This document shows, piece by piece, positions 31,707 through 42,968 of a stretch of 64,000 bases of DNA (position 1 is the first letter of the stretch; the number at the start of each line of letters is the position of its first letter). The stretch is from Hippopus hippopus. Taxonomy: Eukaryota; Mollusca; Bivalvia; Cardiida; Cardiidae. The stretch is from assembly GCA_946811185.2 (NCBI GenBank), contig OX328106.1, positions 31,308,426-31,372,425 on the forward strand, in the 5' to 3' direction. Made by a program: the position numbers and the translations under genes. Below the pieces are notes generated by a model. It was given only the letters and a program-made list of their open reading frames with translations. It was not told where the DNA came from and searched no databases.

Positions 31707-31916
31707 CAAAAACCCCTGTTTGTCATCGCTGTAGAACAAAACTCTTGAACACATTTTGGGGAAAAGTAGAGAACGCTGTTAACCAGTTTTTTTCCTTTTC
31801 CTACAATGTTTTCTACCATTTTAAAGGCAAATCTCATAATTTTAGGCATAACTGGTCTTTCGTCCGCAAGCGCTTTGAATTTAGATAACTCTAAAATTTT
31901 GTCGTTTCCTATAGGG
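31707..31916. mobile_element. MITE-D copy 9
   Basis: Reverse copy, TTAA at 31703-31706 and 31917-31920; the core has lost its perfect pairing (GCTGTTAACCAGTTTTTTTC). Confidence 0.8.
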
Positions 31917-31920
31917 TTAA

Positions 31921-32195
31921 CTCTTCACCAGACGAGACAATTTTTGGACTGGTTCCCAACTGACGAAATATGGGTCAAATAATGGAACATGTCTTTAGAC
32001 CTGTCCAAATTGAAAGCATTTGCAGACGACATTTTAAATGTGACTTTAAAAATAAAATTTCTCTTTTGAATTGTAGAAAACATTTTGGGAAAAGTAGAAA
32101 ATGCTGGTTACCAGCATTTTCTCCTTTTGCCACAATGTTTTCAAAAGCCTTCTTCTTCAGGGTCGTTAAAATTCGGGATAGTGAGGTACAGAGTA
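31921..32195. mobile_element. MITE-D copy 10, head-to-head with copy 9
   Basis: Forward copy sharing the TTAA at 31917-31920. It is longer because the internal segment from ACCTGTCCAAATTGAAAGCA occurs twice in degenerate form. Core AAAATGCTGGTTACCAGCAT perfect. Confidence 0.8.
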
Positions 32196-32275
32196 AAAAG
32201 GGTGTAAGACATTGTGGGAAAGGGATAAAATACTGGTTACAAATAGCAAGGTCGGTTAAGGCGCTGACTTACAAT

Positions 32276-32540
32276 TGAGCCATGCTCTGTGAAAAGGGGG
32301 CTTAATGCATCTGCGAAAAGTATCGATTCAGGTCAGACTGCGCAGTTCGCGCAGGCTGACCTGGGCCGATACTTTTCGCTATTGGTCAATTTTCTGTATT
32401 TCCAAAGGACCAGTCTACCTCATGATTAAGTCGGTTATTTAAAAAAAGTGACTTTTATGTATCCATAATTATGTGATGACTTGCTTGGTATCATGTATCG
32501 CGGAGATGCATTAAGCCCCCTTTTCACAGAGCGTGGCTCA
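32276..32540. mobile_element. MITE-B copy 6
   Basis: Best-preserved copy: TGAGCCATGCTCTGTGAAAA at the left and GAGCGTGGCTCA at the right, flanked by CAAT and ATTA. Confidence 0.85.
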
Positions 32541-32659
32541 ATTATTAGGGGGTAGGTTCGAATACCCCTGTGAATGATTCGTGGGTTCTAGCCCCCCCCC
32601 CCCACCCCCCCACGTAAAAGAAAATGTTTTTCACTCTCACCGTGGCAGATCAGACAGAA

Positions 32660-32760
32660 ATTGATGGTTGAGATAAAATTTTCTTAATCGAGCCTAGAAA
32701 AATATTATCAATCGGGCCTTTAATTTGCACGAGTTTAAAAAAAAAATTGTTCATCACATA
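32660..32760. mobile_element. Family F hairpin-module fragment
   Basis: GTTGAGATAAAATTTTCTTA ... GTTCATCACATA; partial and diverged. Confidence 0.45.
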
Positions 32761-32784
32761 AAACCTTACCTATGACTTATTTCT

Positions 32785-32960
32785 GTTAATACACTGGTCC
32801 AAATTGAAAACAGTTCCAAACAACAAATTAAATGGAATTCGTCCCCGAAAGGGTAGAAAACATTGTTCCAAACAGGAGAAAACACTAGTAACCGCAATGT
32901 TTACAAAGGCCAGATTCTCAGGGGTCGTGAAAACATGGGATTGTTTGGTAAATGGTTAAA
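32785..32960. mobile_element. Degraded MITE-D copy
   Basis: CACTGGTCCAAATTGAAAAC ... GGGTAGAAAACATTG ... GGGGTCGTGAAAACATGGGA; the left hairpin arm is partly lost. Confidence 0.65.
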
Positions 32961-33221
32961 AACCCACGTCATCAGTATCATATTTCTGAAACAAAGTCCA
33001 GTTTTAAGACTCAATGACGAAGCTTGTTGTAATTTAGCCTGGGGTACAAAGTTCAAAACACAAAAGATTACTAGTAATAAAAATATCATTCCAAATAAGA
33101 GCTCTAAATGTCTTACACGGGGAACAATGCACTTTAAATGCACGTTATTGCCGTTTTTAGAGAATGTATTTCCGTTGTATTTCCTATCCTAATATCCTTT
33201 ACGTAGTAAAAGTCATTTTAA

Positions 33222-33444
33222 CCCTTTACCCAAAGGCATAATTTTTTTACTCGTCAGAAGTAGTTTACAGAAGACAATTAAATTATTTCTCAAATGAGTG
33301 TATGTGTCCTTGCATACACGTAGGTAGAAAACATTGTGGGAAAAGGAGAAAATGCTGGTAACCAGCATTTTCTACTTTTCCCACAATGTTTTCAAAATCC
33401 TCCTTTCCCTGGGTCGTTATAACTCGGGTTTGTGTGGTAAAGGG
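33222..33444. mobile_element. MITE-D copy 11
   Basis: Best-preserved copy: TTAA at 33218-33221 and 33445-33448, ends CCCTTTACCC and GGTAAAGGG, and a long perfect inner hairpin around AAAATGCTGGTAACCAGCAT. Confidence 0.92.
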
Positions 33445-33604
33445 TTAAAAGAGCTACGAAAATTCTTTAACAATTAACCTTTTCACTGCAAAATAAGGGA
33501 GCAGGGGAGGGGGTGTGGGTTGAAAAAAGTTGAAAAAAAAAACATATACACACACACAATTATCTAGGATTTACAGTATGTCTTGCTAGGATATCTTATC
33601 AAAT

Positions 33605-33745
33605 ATCGGACAATGTAGATCCAAGATCAGACTGCACGTTCTGTGCAGTCTGATCTTGATCTAAAGTGTCCGCAAGAGTAACAGAAGTTTTGCTCAGCGC
33701 TGGAAGGATAAGGCCAATATCAGACCTATCAGTATCACAGTAAAT
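33605..33745. mobile_element. MITE-C subfamily copy
   Basis: Perfect hairpin followed by GCGCTGGAAGGATAAGGCCA and ATATCAGACC, a tail shared with the fragment at 35.64 kb. Confidence 0.65.
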
Positions 33746-33791
33746 ACGTGTACATCTATACTTACATGAAGATATCGTGTCATTTTGTGTG

Positions 33792-33820
<29 letters not shown>
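33792..33820. repeat. (CA)n microsatellite
   Basis: About 14 CA dinucleotides. Confidence 0.95.
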
Positions 33821-33822
<2 letters not shown>

Positions 33823-34228
33823 TAAAAAACAAAACGACATCTGAAAACGGGTATGACGAACCCTAGATATATTGTAAATGTATGTGTTAGAGTGAAGTTA
33901 ATAATTAGTTAGATTTATGTCGGTTTATTTTAAATCTACCTTTTACCAGAAAATTCATTTGGCTTACCCCTCTACAAGTGACACATTATTGCTATGATAC
34001 TATACCCGCCGTCCCATTACCTTTATATTGACAACCAATACAAAAAAAAAAGTAAGAAATCAAAGCACTGAAAGTACAGAAGGCTGGGATTTGTTCTACT
34101 CAAGTACAGTGCATATCAGATCACAAGTTACTTTGTTTTCAGATTTGTATTGGTCAAGATCAGACTTTAAATACAATTTAAAAATGTTTACTCTATTTTC
34201 AATATTTCGGCCTTTATAAAGAAATTAA

Positions 34229-34592
34229 GGTAGTAGACCCCTAACGCTTCTAATGCAACATGGAATAAAATCTCTTGTTAGTTGATAAATAAGGATTTAT
34301 ACAGATATAATACTTTTGCACATTTTTAACCTACTAGAAATTCCTTTTATGTCTATCTTGAAATTATTTGTTGATATTTTTGTTATTTTCTTGAAAAGGA
34401 AGGTAACTATTATCTCCCTTTGTAATGAGAATATAGTGGTATATGATTTATAAATGATAATTCTAAGAAGTAAAAAAAAGAAAAAAAGTGGCTCGGTTAA
34501 AGTAGTACAATAATACTAATTTTTAATCATAGCAAATTTTGTAGGATAATATTATAGTGGAAAAAGCTGTTTTCCATTAGGGGTCTACTACC
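34229..34592. mobile_element. MITE-O, 364 bp with TTAA duplication
   Basis: Inverted ends GGTAGTAGACCCCTAA, flanked by TTAA at 34225-34228 and 34593-34596. AT-rich, non-coding interior. Confidence 0.85.
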
Positions 34593-34870
34593 TTAAACAC
34601 AGAATTAATGACCTATACATTTTGTGACCATTATCACACCACCATTATTTTTAAATTCAAAATAAAGAATTAAAGATTAAAGAATTTAAAGATTATAGAG
34701 CCGAATCGTTCAGCTTTACTGTCTACTTTGTTCAGACAGTTTGGTGAAGAATGCCCCCAAAATTGAGGGGGAAAATGTTACTTTGATAATGTCTGGAACT
34801 GCAAGTGTAAATATAAACAGAGTGAAAGCTAAAATGAACTGAGCTTTGGGAAATATTCGCCCATTCCTAA

Positions 34871-35075
34871 CCATTATCCTGCTAAATAAGTGAAATGAAA
34901 CTTTCAAGCCGATAGAAAAAAACCCAAATCTTGTTGATTTAAAGGTATTCTTTGGGGAATTATATCTCCTTATCGGACAGTGTAGATCCATGATCAGACT
35001 GCACGTTCTGTGCAGTCTGATCTTGATCTACACTGTCCGCAAAAGGTCAGTAAGTCGCTCTTAGCATGCTAAGGG
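34871..35075. mobile_element. MITE-C copy 7
   Basis: Full forward copy, CTAA at 34867-34870 and TTAA at 35076-35079; perfect hairpin. Confidence 0.88.
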
Positions 35076-35631
35076 TTAATTCATATTAGACTTTAACCTT
35101 GGAGTGTCTAATGGATAGAATTAACATTTTCAAGAAGTAAAATTATACAACTGTGTCAAGTCAAAGGCTAGTTTTCTTGATATTTTTTTTTAGAAAATCT
35201 AAAAGAGCCTGTGCAGTCTAACCTTGATCTGCACTGTCTGTAAAAAAAGTTGTGTTTTGCGCTCTAGGAATTAACAGTTGTTAAAATCTAACAAATTTAT
35301 AACAGATGTACATTTCATTGCAGCAGAACAATTTAGCGGTAATGTGACCAGTATTTCCGATTAGAAACATAGTAACAGTCAATAACATTGGTAAAATGCA
35401 CGTTGATGCCGTTTCCAGAAATGAATTTCCGTGGCATTTCCTGTTTTGATATCCTCCATGCAGTAATAATCCATTTGAATGAGTTACCATAACAAAAACA
35501 TGCTGTAAACACTAGACCCTTACAACGATTACTAAATAAAATTGATATTTTTAATAAGAAAAACTAACACTTATATAAACATGTTCATTGATGTTTTTGC
35601 CAAAGTCAGTTATAAAAATTAAACACAGTTT
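35076..35631. other. No gene seen
   Basis: Contains a MITE-C-like scrap near 35205-35245 (GTGCAGTCTAACCTTGATCT). Otherwise unrecognised. Confidence 0.45.
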
Positions 35632-35760
35632 AAATTCAAGATCAGACTGCATGTTCTGTGCAGGCTGATCTTAATCTACACTGTCCTCAAAAGCAACTAT
35701 AGTCGTTCTAGCGCTGGAAGGATAAAACCAATATCAGACCTTTCACTATCATAATAAACG
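35632..35760. mobile_element. MITE-C subfamily fragment
   Basis: ACTGCATGTTCTGTGCAGGC hairpin (one mispair) and the GCGCTGGAAGGATAAAACC tail seen at 33.7 kb. Confidence 0.6.
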
Positions 35761-35914
35761 CATCAGTAAAGCATCTTCTCTACATACTATTTCCGTTATA
35801 TAGACAACCAAAAAAAGGAAAAAAACGAAATCCAAGCACTGAAAGTACTGAAACCCCGATATTGCTTTTTAACTATATCTCACCTAATGACAACAAAAAA
35901 TGATATTTGCAGAC

Positions 35915-36550
35915 GTTGAATATCAAGACCAGACCGTACGAAAACGTTGAGTCTGTTCTTTAATCTGAGACATCCGCTACCAAGACCTAAACTGTGATCA
36001 AAGGCGTCTTCAATTTTTACAGTAACTAGTTCTAGACATGGAAAAAAGAATTCGAATTCGTTTAGTTAGCAGTGAAAGAGGTAATCTAGTGTAGAGGAAG
36101 TTCTAAATTTATCATAAGTAAGTACATGTATATAGAAAGTAAACATTTAAAGCAAGGAAGAATGATTTCCAGAAATGCACGGAAACTATAGAGAATATAG
36201 GAGCTTTATAAAGCTTCGAGCATTTGCTCATTCTTCCTCAAATCTTCAATTGTCATACACATAGAGGAGTAGGAAGAAGTCGAGCATATAGTACCTATAA
36301 TACAAGTAAAACTTGATTGTCCAAAACCATAATACGTCGGCTGTCACGGACATTTCGACAAACAGGAAAACCTGCTTAGAATTGTCCGCGCCTTAATCAA
36401 GGGGTTTTTCGGGCGGTATGTATCAAGATCAGACTGCACAAAAGTGCAGTAACTGGATCTACATCGTCTGCTTGTTTAGTCAAGCGTATAAGATAAGAAA
36501 AAGAAACTTTCAGAGTTTCAACAGATTGTAGTTTTAGCCGTCGAAAGATA
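35915..36550. repeat. Two decayed MITE-C pieces
   Basis: 35918-35975 (ATCAAGACCAGACCGTACG...) and 36418-36550 (ATCAAGATCAGACTGCACAA..., with the GCTTGTTTAGTCAAGC tail of the 18.5-kb subtype). The sequence between them is unrecognised. Confidence 0.4.
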
Positions 36551-36778
36551 CCGAGTTTATAGATGTTTACATATATTTCACTGAATTGTTATTGTGACAG
36601 TCTGCTACCTTTGTCTGTATGTTTTCTTTCAGGTCTCCTGTGATAAGGATTGAACACAAAACAATCTTGATGATATCAAATCTGACCCGCTAGAAGCTGT
36701 GGACGACCGCTGGACGGTCTACCCTACTTGCACTGCTCACAACATATAAACAAATCGACAAATATAGAGTGAACAACT
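36551..36778. other. Splice-acceptor-like site without exon support
   Basis: TATGTTTTCTTTCAG at about 36617-36631 is a good acceptor by eye, but the following frames close quickly. Confidence 0.2.
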
Positions 36779-36782
36779 TTAA

Positions 36783-36984
36783 CTCTTATCCTGCTGAATA
36801 GGTGAAATGAAACTTTTAAGCCGATAGTAAAAAGCCAAATTTTGCTCTTTCAAAGGTATTAGGGGGCAAAATATGCCTATATCGGACAGTGCAGATCAAA
36901 GATCAGACTGCACGTTTTGTGCAGTCTGATCTTGATCTACACTGTCCGCAAAAGGTCAGTGAGTCGTGCTTAGCAGCCTAAGGG
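36783..36984. mobile_element. MITE-C copy 8
   Basis: Full forward copy with TTAA at 36779-36782 and TTAC at 36985-36988; hairpin ACTGCACGTTTTGTGCAGT. Confidence 0.88.
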
Positions 36985-37091
36985 TTACATAATGACATTG
37001 AACCTATTGAAGAAACTGTTCAGTTGGAACTAACGCAAATGGCTACCTTTCAAAATTTTGGATGATAAGAGCCATTCTATGCGATTTTGTC

Positions 37092-37160
37092 GACATGGTA
37101 GATCAGGATCAGGCTGCACAGAAGGTGAAATCTGATAATGGATCTACGATGTCCGTTACT
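37092..37160. mobile_element. Decayed MITE-C hairpin fragment
   Basis: GTAGATCAGGATCAGGCTGC...ATGGATCTACGATGTCCG; the hairpin no longer pairs well. Confidence 0.4.
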
Positions 37161-37792
37161 CTGAGATTTAATCGGAGAAAGGAAGATGGAAATCGAGATA
37201 AAGTATTGATTAGAAATAATGTTTCATTTTACAAAGAAGTTTCGGGTTGAGTTCTAGATCTAAGCCTGTGTGTTTTGTCCTAATTCCCTTCTGTCGGACA
37301 GTACGATAAAAAAAAGTGAGATTCACCGATCAAACAAAGCTCCTCTACTCACAGTTATTTCGAATCTGTCTTGTGCAAGGACGTGAAGGGTCATTGTTTT
37401 ATGGAAAAGTGCTAGAATAAGAAAACAATGGGTTTTACTGGCCACGACCAAGAGGACAACAGGAATTAATCCCTAGAATGTTCAGTGCGAATACATGTGT
37501 ACACTTCTGTAGGCGGTGTAGCCTGGTTCTGAATCTACACTACCCGAAATGTTAAGATATATCCCGCGAAAACAGTTCGAAATTGCAATGTTTGGTTTAT
37601 AACCGTTGACTGGAAAACTCATATAAATCGTCAAGCAGTTTTAGAGCTAAGAATATCCACAGAGCTAAAACCTACTGACGATCTTGGCCCGTGTTCACCT
37701 ACCATTCTTAATAATATGATTATTCTGATTCTCTGTTTTCTAAATTTGAAAGAAAAGCGATTTCTTATTGGCTAAACCATTAAACCTGCGAC
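37161..37792. other. No gene seen
   Basis: Unrecognised sequence. Confidence 0.5.
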
Positions 37793-38044
37793 ACGCGAAA
37801 AGGGGCGTTCGAACATTTGCGTAAAGTGTCGTCTCGGATCAGCCTGCGCAGTCCGCGCAGGCTATTCCGAAACAACATTTTCCGTTTTTATGTAATTTTC
37901 TGTTTTGCGCAAGTCTACTGAAGAACAAAATCTAATATACTCGTAAAGTGCCGTCTCGGGTTAGCCTGCGCGGACTGCGCAGGCTGATCCGAGACAACAT
38001 TTTACGCAAATGTCCGGATGCCCCTTTTCGCGTGTTGCAAGCCA
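37793..38044. mobile_element. MITE-A copy 4
   Basis: Two-hairpin copy whose left terminus is degraded (ACCTGCGACACGCG). Confidence 0.85.
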
Positions 38045-38182
38045 TTTGATTTAGCAGGTCAGAAAATGCGTCACTTTCTAATGGCAATACTCCATTTTTT
38101 CTACAATGTGTATTGTTTGTATAATGGGCTAGAGTGAGACGCCTAATTTGAAAAGATTAAATTAAATAATTTGATTTGTGTA

Positions 38183-38275
38183 GACCAATATCAAACAACT
38201 CAGAACGTGCAGTCTGATCTTGATCTACACACTCTGCAAACACGCAGAGCCGTAGATTGCTGCCTAAAGATTAAT
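38183..38275. mobile_element. Decayed MITE-C fragment
   Basis: AGAACGTGCAGTCTGATCTT and GATCTACACACTCTGC remain; the left arm is lost. Confidence 0.5.
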
Positions 38276-38290
38276 TTCTCCAGTAGTTCA

Positions 38291-38501
38291 ACTATTTACC
38301 AAACAACAAAATTTTAGACCAGTCCAAATTGAAAACATGTACAGCACCATAATAAATGTGACTCACAATTTGAGATTTGATTTGGAAAGGGTAGAAAACA
38401 TTGTGGGAAAAAGAGAAAATGCTAGTTTTCTCCTTTTCTCACAATTTTTCAAAAGCTTCCTTTCTCAGGGCCATTAAATATCGGAATTGTTTGGGAAAGG
38501 G
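38291..38501. mobile_element. MITE-D copy 12, hairpin loop deleted
   Basis: Forward copy; the core is shortened to AAAATGCTAGTTTTCTCC, so the tip of the hairpin is gone. Confidence 0.8.
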
Positions 38502-38974
38502 TAAAATCGATTAAAAAATGGTCACAAAGTTCAAAGAAACTGACTAGGCGTCTGTTTTCGACAAAGACGTCAAAAAAAACCTTGACATACACGGAGGGTA
38601 CTGACCAATAAAACATCTCGAAAATAGACAGTGTTACGATTTTTTCTGGTTATGGTTAAAAAGAAATGTTCTTACTTGCATGATCTCACGTCAACTTTTT
38701 CTGTTTTGTACATAGTTTAACGTCCAGCCTCTATTGTCAAGTTATCCGTTGCAATACAAAGAGGTCGACAACGGTTCAAAGCCATATCTTTCACTGTAAG
38801 CCAACGCCACTTGTGCTGTGTGGACTGGGGCTTTGTCTTGCAACACCAGAATGCCAGATCGAAATCGCTACCCTATTCACTTTAAAATTGTTTTCCCCTG
38901 ACTCTGTGAATGAGCAGGTAGGCCTACAGCAGATTTGATGAATAAAATTACAAGACTTTGTTTACAGTGGCATT
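38502..38974. other. No gene seen
   Basis: Unrecognised sequence. Confidence 0.5.
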
Positions 38975-39582
38975 AAGGCTTGGTCAGACCGGCTAACGGA
39001 TATGTAACGGGGGGAAAACGGACAAAAACATGCAGAATTTGGTTATCCGGTGACAAAATTCATCTCCTCTGCCGTTCGAGGCTCACGCGATCGGTGTGTG
39101 GAGCGAAGAAGCCACACAATGACCGCACGAGTACCGCACATGTAACGGAAATAAACGCACATTTACCGGATATGTACCGGATAATAAACGGTCTATTAAC
39201 GGATATCACCGTACGAGTAAGGGACTTCTACCGGATAAAACGGAAGTGCAACGCATGAGAACCGGACAAAACGTCCTTCCAACGTACGATGAACGGAAAT
39301 GTACCGAACACCAACGTACCGGTCACGTGACATGCCGAGGGTATAAATTGTCAGATGCATCCAAAGTCTATCATTTGCATGTCTCTGTCCGTTTTGTCCG
39401 GTGGAATTTTTTGAACATGCTCAAAACTTCCCGACGGACGGAACGGACATCGCCGGACACCGCCGGAGAAGGAGCGGATTCACCGGATAAGAAACGGACA
39501 TAAAACGGATACGAACGGACACGAACGGATAAAATGATTTTTTATCCGTTACTCGTCCGTTCGCTCGGTGTGACCAAGGCTT
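38975..39582. mobile_element. ACGGA-rich non-autonomous DNA element, ~605 bp
   Basis: Inverted ends AAGGCTTGGTCAGACCGGC and GGTGTGACCAAGGCTTT; interior full of degenerate ACGGA/ACCGGA repeats (for example AACGGACACGAACGGATAAA). Probable TTAA or TAA target at both sides. No credible transposase. Confidence 0.75.
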
Positions 39583-40239
39583 TAAAAATGACATTATCAA
39601 GATTTTGGTGAAGGTGAATATGTTGGCGTTTAAAATGTATAGTTTGCATGTAGCAGTGATTGGTCCTTTTTTAACGATACTTCAGATGAACATTACACCT
39701 TGAAAAATTTATCGAATTGATAATTTTACTTTTCAACAATGTGAAAAACAACGAGGAAAAAGAGGCAGTTGCCTGCGAGCTTACTTTTCATTATTTCTCG
39801 TGCTAAAGGCATGCAAAAGAATTGCAATATTCATATTTTAGTACCTCTAACGCTGTCATATTTCCTCGAACTTTTTGAAGTGCCTAATATCATTTCTAGT
39901 GCAGAGGACAGTTCTTCCAAAAAAAAGTTGCACTTGTCGGTCGTTAGTGCTACATGAACAACCAGAATAGCTGCAATATTTTTCTTTTTAGATACATTTA
40001 TCTTCCTCACAGAAAAAAAAATCAATTTAACAATATATTCGAATAACCGGACTTTTGAATAAATAATGCTTCACCAAAATGATAAATAAGGGCAATTTGT
40101 ACAACCATTACTAACCGTAAATCCATAAAACGTATGTAAAAGCAATAATTAGATTGTCATAGTTTGATCTGTTTATGAGCAAATATCCCTCAACCGTCCT
40201 TCAAGATTATTAATGGCGTTGGGGAGTACAAATTCCTCG
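39583..40239. other. No gene seen
   Basis: Unrecognised AT-rich sequence; overlapping 62-64-codon frames on both strands at 39769-40025 have no features. Confidence 0.5.
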
Positions 40240-40410
40240 CGATTAAACACTTTACCAGACGACAAAATTTTAGACTTACCCATGTTCAAAGCATCAAAAG
40301 ACGACCAATCAAATGTGACTCAAAATGTTGCGTTTTTTTTCTAGAATGGGTAAAAAACGTTGGAAAGAAATGAGATAATGCTGGTTACCTGCAGTGTCTC
40401 CTTTTGTCTT
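40240..40410. mobile_element. MITE-D 5' part
   Basis: CACTTTACCAGACGACAAAA ... GAGATAATGCTGGTTACCTG; the right arm is lost. Confidence 0.7.
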
Positions 40411-40575
40411 TGCTATTTCCCGCTGTCAACACTAAGTCAAAACAGTGTTTAACAGTAAGAAAGAAATGATCCTGTCTCAAAACCTTGAAAGACAGTCAAG
40501 ACAGAATGCAAAGTCATAGCTCCTTAATATCTTGCTTTTGCTGTTCAAGTTTTCTGAAAGATAACGTTATAATAA

Positions 40576-40799
40576 TGGCATGCAACACGCGAAAAGGGGC
40601 ATTCGGACATTTGCGTAAAGTCCGAAACGACACTTTCCGTTTTTATGTAATTTTCTGTTTTGCGCCAGTCTACTGAAGAACAAAATCTAATGTAGACGTA
40701 AAGTGCCGTCTCGGATTAGCCTGCGCGGACTGCGCAGGCTGATCCGAGACGACACTTTACGCAAATGTCCGGATGCCCCTTTTCGCGTGTTGCAGGCCA
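40576..40799. mobile_element. MITE-A copy 5, lacking one hairpin
   Basis: The left arm jumps from GCGTAAAG straight to TCCGAAACGACAC, so about 38 bp comprising the left internal hairpin are missing; the right hairpin is intact. Flanked by direct repeats ATAATAA on both sides. Confidence 0.85.
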
Positions 40800-40803
40800 A
40801 TAA

Positions 40804-40870
40804 TAAGACTGCACTATCTGTGCTGTCTGATCTTAATATAGACTGTTCTTCAAAGTAGCCTTGGTTTTCT
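40804..40870. mobile_element. Decayed MITE-C hairpin fragment
   Basis: AGACTGCACTATCTGTGCTG followed by TCTGATCTTAATATAGACTG, adjacent to MITE-A copy 5. Confidence 0.5.
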
Positions 40871-41796
40871 TTCGGCAGCGATATTATGAAAAGACTCGAT
40901 AAATTTTGATATCGTGATAGTATTTTGTACATCTATCACGTGGCTCGATATTACTATTATGCTGTGGAACATAAAACCATGAGCAATTTTATATAATCAA
41001 CAGTTTAAATTGACGTCTTTTTATCACGCTAACAAAGAGAAACAGAGACACAGATATAAACAATCGGTGACAAAAAATGTTTATACCTCTTTAGTGAAAG
41101 CTTTTGAAACACATTGGGGAAAAGAGCGACTGTCTGTAACAAGTAAATAGTCCTGTTCAGGTTTTATCAAAAACAAATAAAATCTTCTTTCACTTGTTTT
41201 CATTATAGTAAAAATCTTTTGTAGATCAACGTTTAGCCTAAAAAGATCTGGGTTAATTTCCAAATGTGACGATAGTGGGTAAATTCGCGAACTCTTGTGA
41301 TCGAACTAGTCAGACGACTGCCTTTGCTGCTTCTCGTCATCTGAATCGATGAGTGGAATTCAAACAAAGAATTGGCAATAATACATCGGCGGAAGACAGC
41401 AATTTTACCAGTTTTGAATGATAATCCAGCATTTAGAAACGATAAAAGATAGTAAATACATGTATATAGATCAGAAAATGAATGATTTTATGTTAATTTA
41501 AGAAAGAATGAGAAAGATGGATTTTGATTCAAACAATGCGGGGGGGGGGGGGGCGGGGGGGGGGGGGGGAGGAGGGAAAATTGATCTTTTGTAACGTATG
41601 TAACATGGAAATAGATCTATAAGTATTTAAGACTTTCTCAAAAACTTACAAAACGAAATCCGGCTGAGTGCCACTTTTATTTAACATGCTCATGATTCGC
41701 ATCATTTGTAAAAGCCAGGGTCAAAGAGCAAATATCCTTATTGCAATCTATACTGATTTTTGGGAATAATCTGTCATAAAGGATTTCACATAAGTT
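40871..41796. other. No gene seen; G run near 41.55 kb
   Basis: Unrecognised apart from the guanine run. Confidence 0.5.
41540..41576. repeat. Guanine run of about 35 bases
   Basis: Two G tracts separated by a single C, then GAGGAGGG. Could form G-quadruplex structures; also a likely assembly-length uncertainty. Confidence 0.9.
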
Positions 41797-42259
41797 GGCG
41801 TTTGAGATAAAATTTTATCAAGCGAGTCCAGGAAAAATGTTACAAAGCGAATCTTTGGCGAGCTTAGTAACATTTTTCTATAAAAGTTCTTTTTATCACA
41901 CAGCTGTATCTCAGGAATTGCTTGAGAAATCATTTGATAACTAATTGATACCTACATGTTCATGAATGTGACTGACTCACTGTTTTTGCATAGGAGTCAG
42001 TTTGGAATTTAAATATTACCATAGAAGCTGAAATTTAATAACTTGTTTAAATCTGAAAATGACACTTTCACGTTTGAAGTGAACGAACAGTTTTTGTAAG
42101 ACGTTCATTTTCGGAAACACAGATAAGAATGCAATGCTTTAACAACTGACGTCATACGGTGTTCCTATGACGTGGCAAAATCTCATCTCAAACATGTTTA
42201 AGATAAAGAAATTTGTCACGGCTGATTTACACTGAAAACGGGGGAGGTTGTGTGATAAA
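41797..42259. mobile_element. Family F element, copy 2
   Basis: GTTTGAGATAAAATTTTATC ... GGTTGTGTGATAAAATAC. Collinear with copy 1, including the GACGTCA-type site (42149) and TTTACACTGAAAACG. Confidence 0.6.
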
Positions 42260-42675
42260 ATACATATTTCTTAAATATTGTCATTTCTTTACTTAAAGAT
42301 ATCGTACTAAGGTTAAACATTTGTATTTATGTCTTTTTATGAAACAACATTCAACGTATTACTGAATTGCGCATGCTTATGAGTAAATGTATTATCTGAG
42401 CATAAACTGGGTCAGGAGGCAGTATGTTTATAGTCTTATGCATAAAATGGGAATTGAGCCTGATTTCGACCCATTCTTTTTTGTGTCTCTGTGTGTGTTG
42501 GGGGGGGGGGGGAGCGAGAACAAAATTTATAATTTGGTAGAAAGAATCATACGGACGTGATCGTTTACCCTTAGAGGGAAAAACAAAAAAGAAAGCGAAT
42601 GGGAAAACAATGCTGGAAAAATATTGCTTCGGGTAGGATTCGAACTCACGGTCTTATAAACTAGATTTTGATTTA
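42260..42675. other. No gene seen
   Basis: Contains a GT-rich/G-run stretch (about 42480-42513) and a tRNA-like complement GGATTCGAACTC at 42633-42644, probably a SINE head scrap. Confidence 0.4.
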
Positions 42676-42968
42676 TATGGTGTTTAACGCCGTTTTCAAC
42701 ATTATTTCAGCTATATCGCGGTGGCCAGTGCACCTATCTATGCTTTCCGGGAGTTCCTTTTTACTAGTACTCCGCACAATATTCTTTCCAAGCCACTGGC
42801 TGCTTTCCCACATAACCATCGTCGAAACAACGATCAGCGGTGAGAGAGGAATGAATCCTGTCGCAATGACTATCATCAATCCTCGGAAAGAAATTAGCCG
42901 AGCCGGGGATCGAACCAGCGACCCCCTGTTCTTCAGTCCTGCAAGCTACCAAACGAGCTTTGAAGCCA
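42676..42968 (-). mobile_element. tRNA-derived SINE, type 2 (best copy)
   Basis: The complement reads head with B-box GGTTCGATCC (42907-42916 on +), then GCGACAGGATTCATTCCTCT, TTTCGACGATGGTTATGTGG, GAAAGCAGCCAGTGGCTTGG and the tail GGCGTTAAACACCATA. Confidence 0.82.

Noticed and set aside
33340..33390. MITE hairpins as rho-independent terminators
   Set aside because: The hairpins belong to transposon copies flanked by TTAA in a eukaryotic genome; no bacterial operons exist here.
42673..42952. ORFs sharing peptides like VIVTGFVPLSPLI at 28.7, 42.7 and 59.0 kb
   Set aside because: They are frames through the body of SINE type 2; no selection on protein is indicated.
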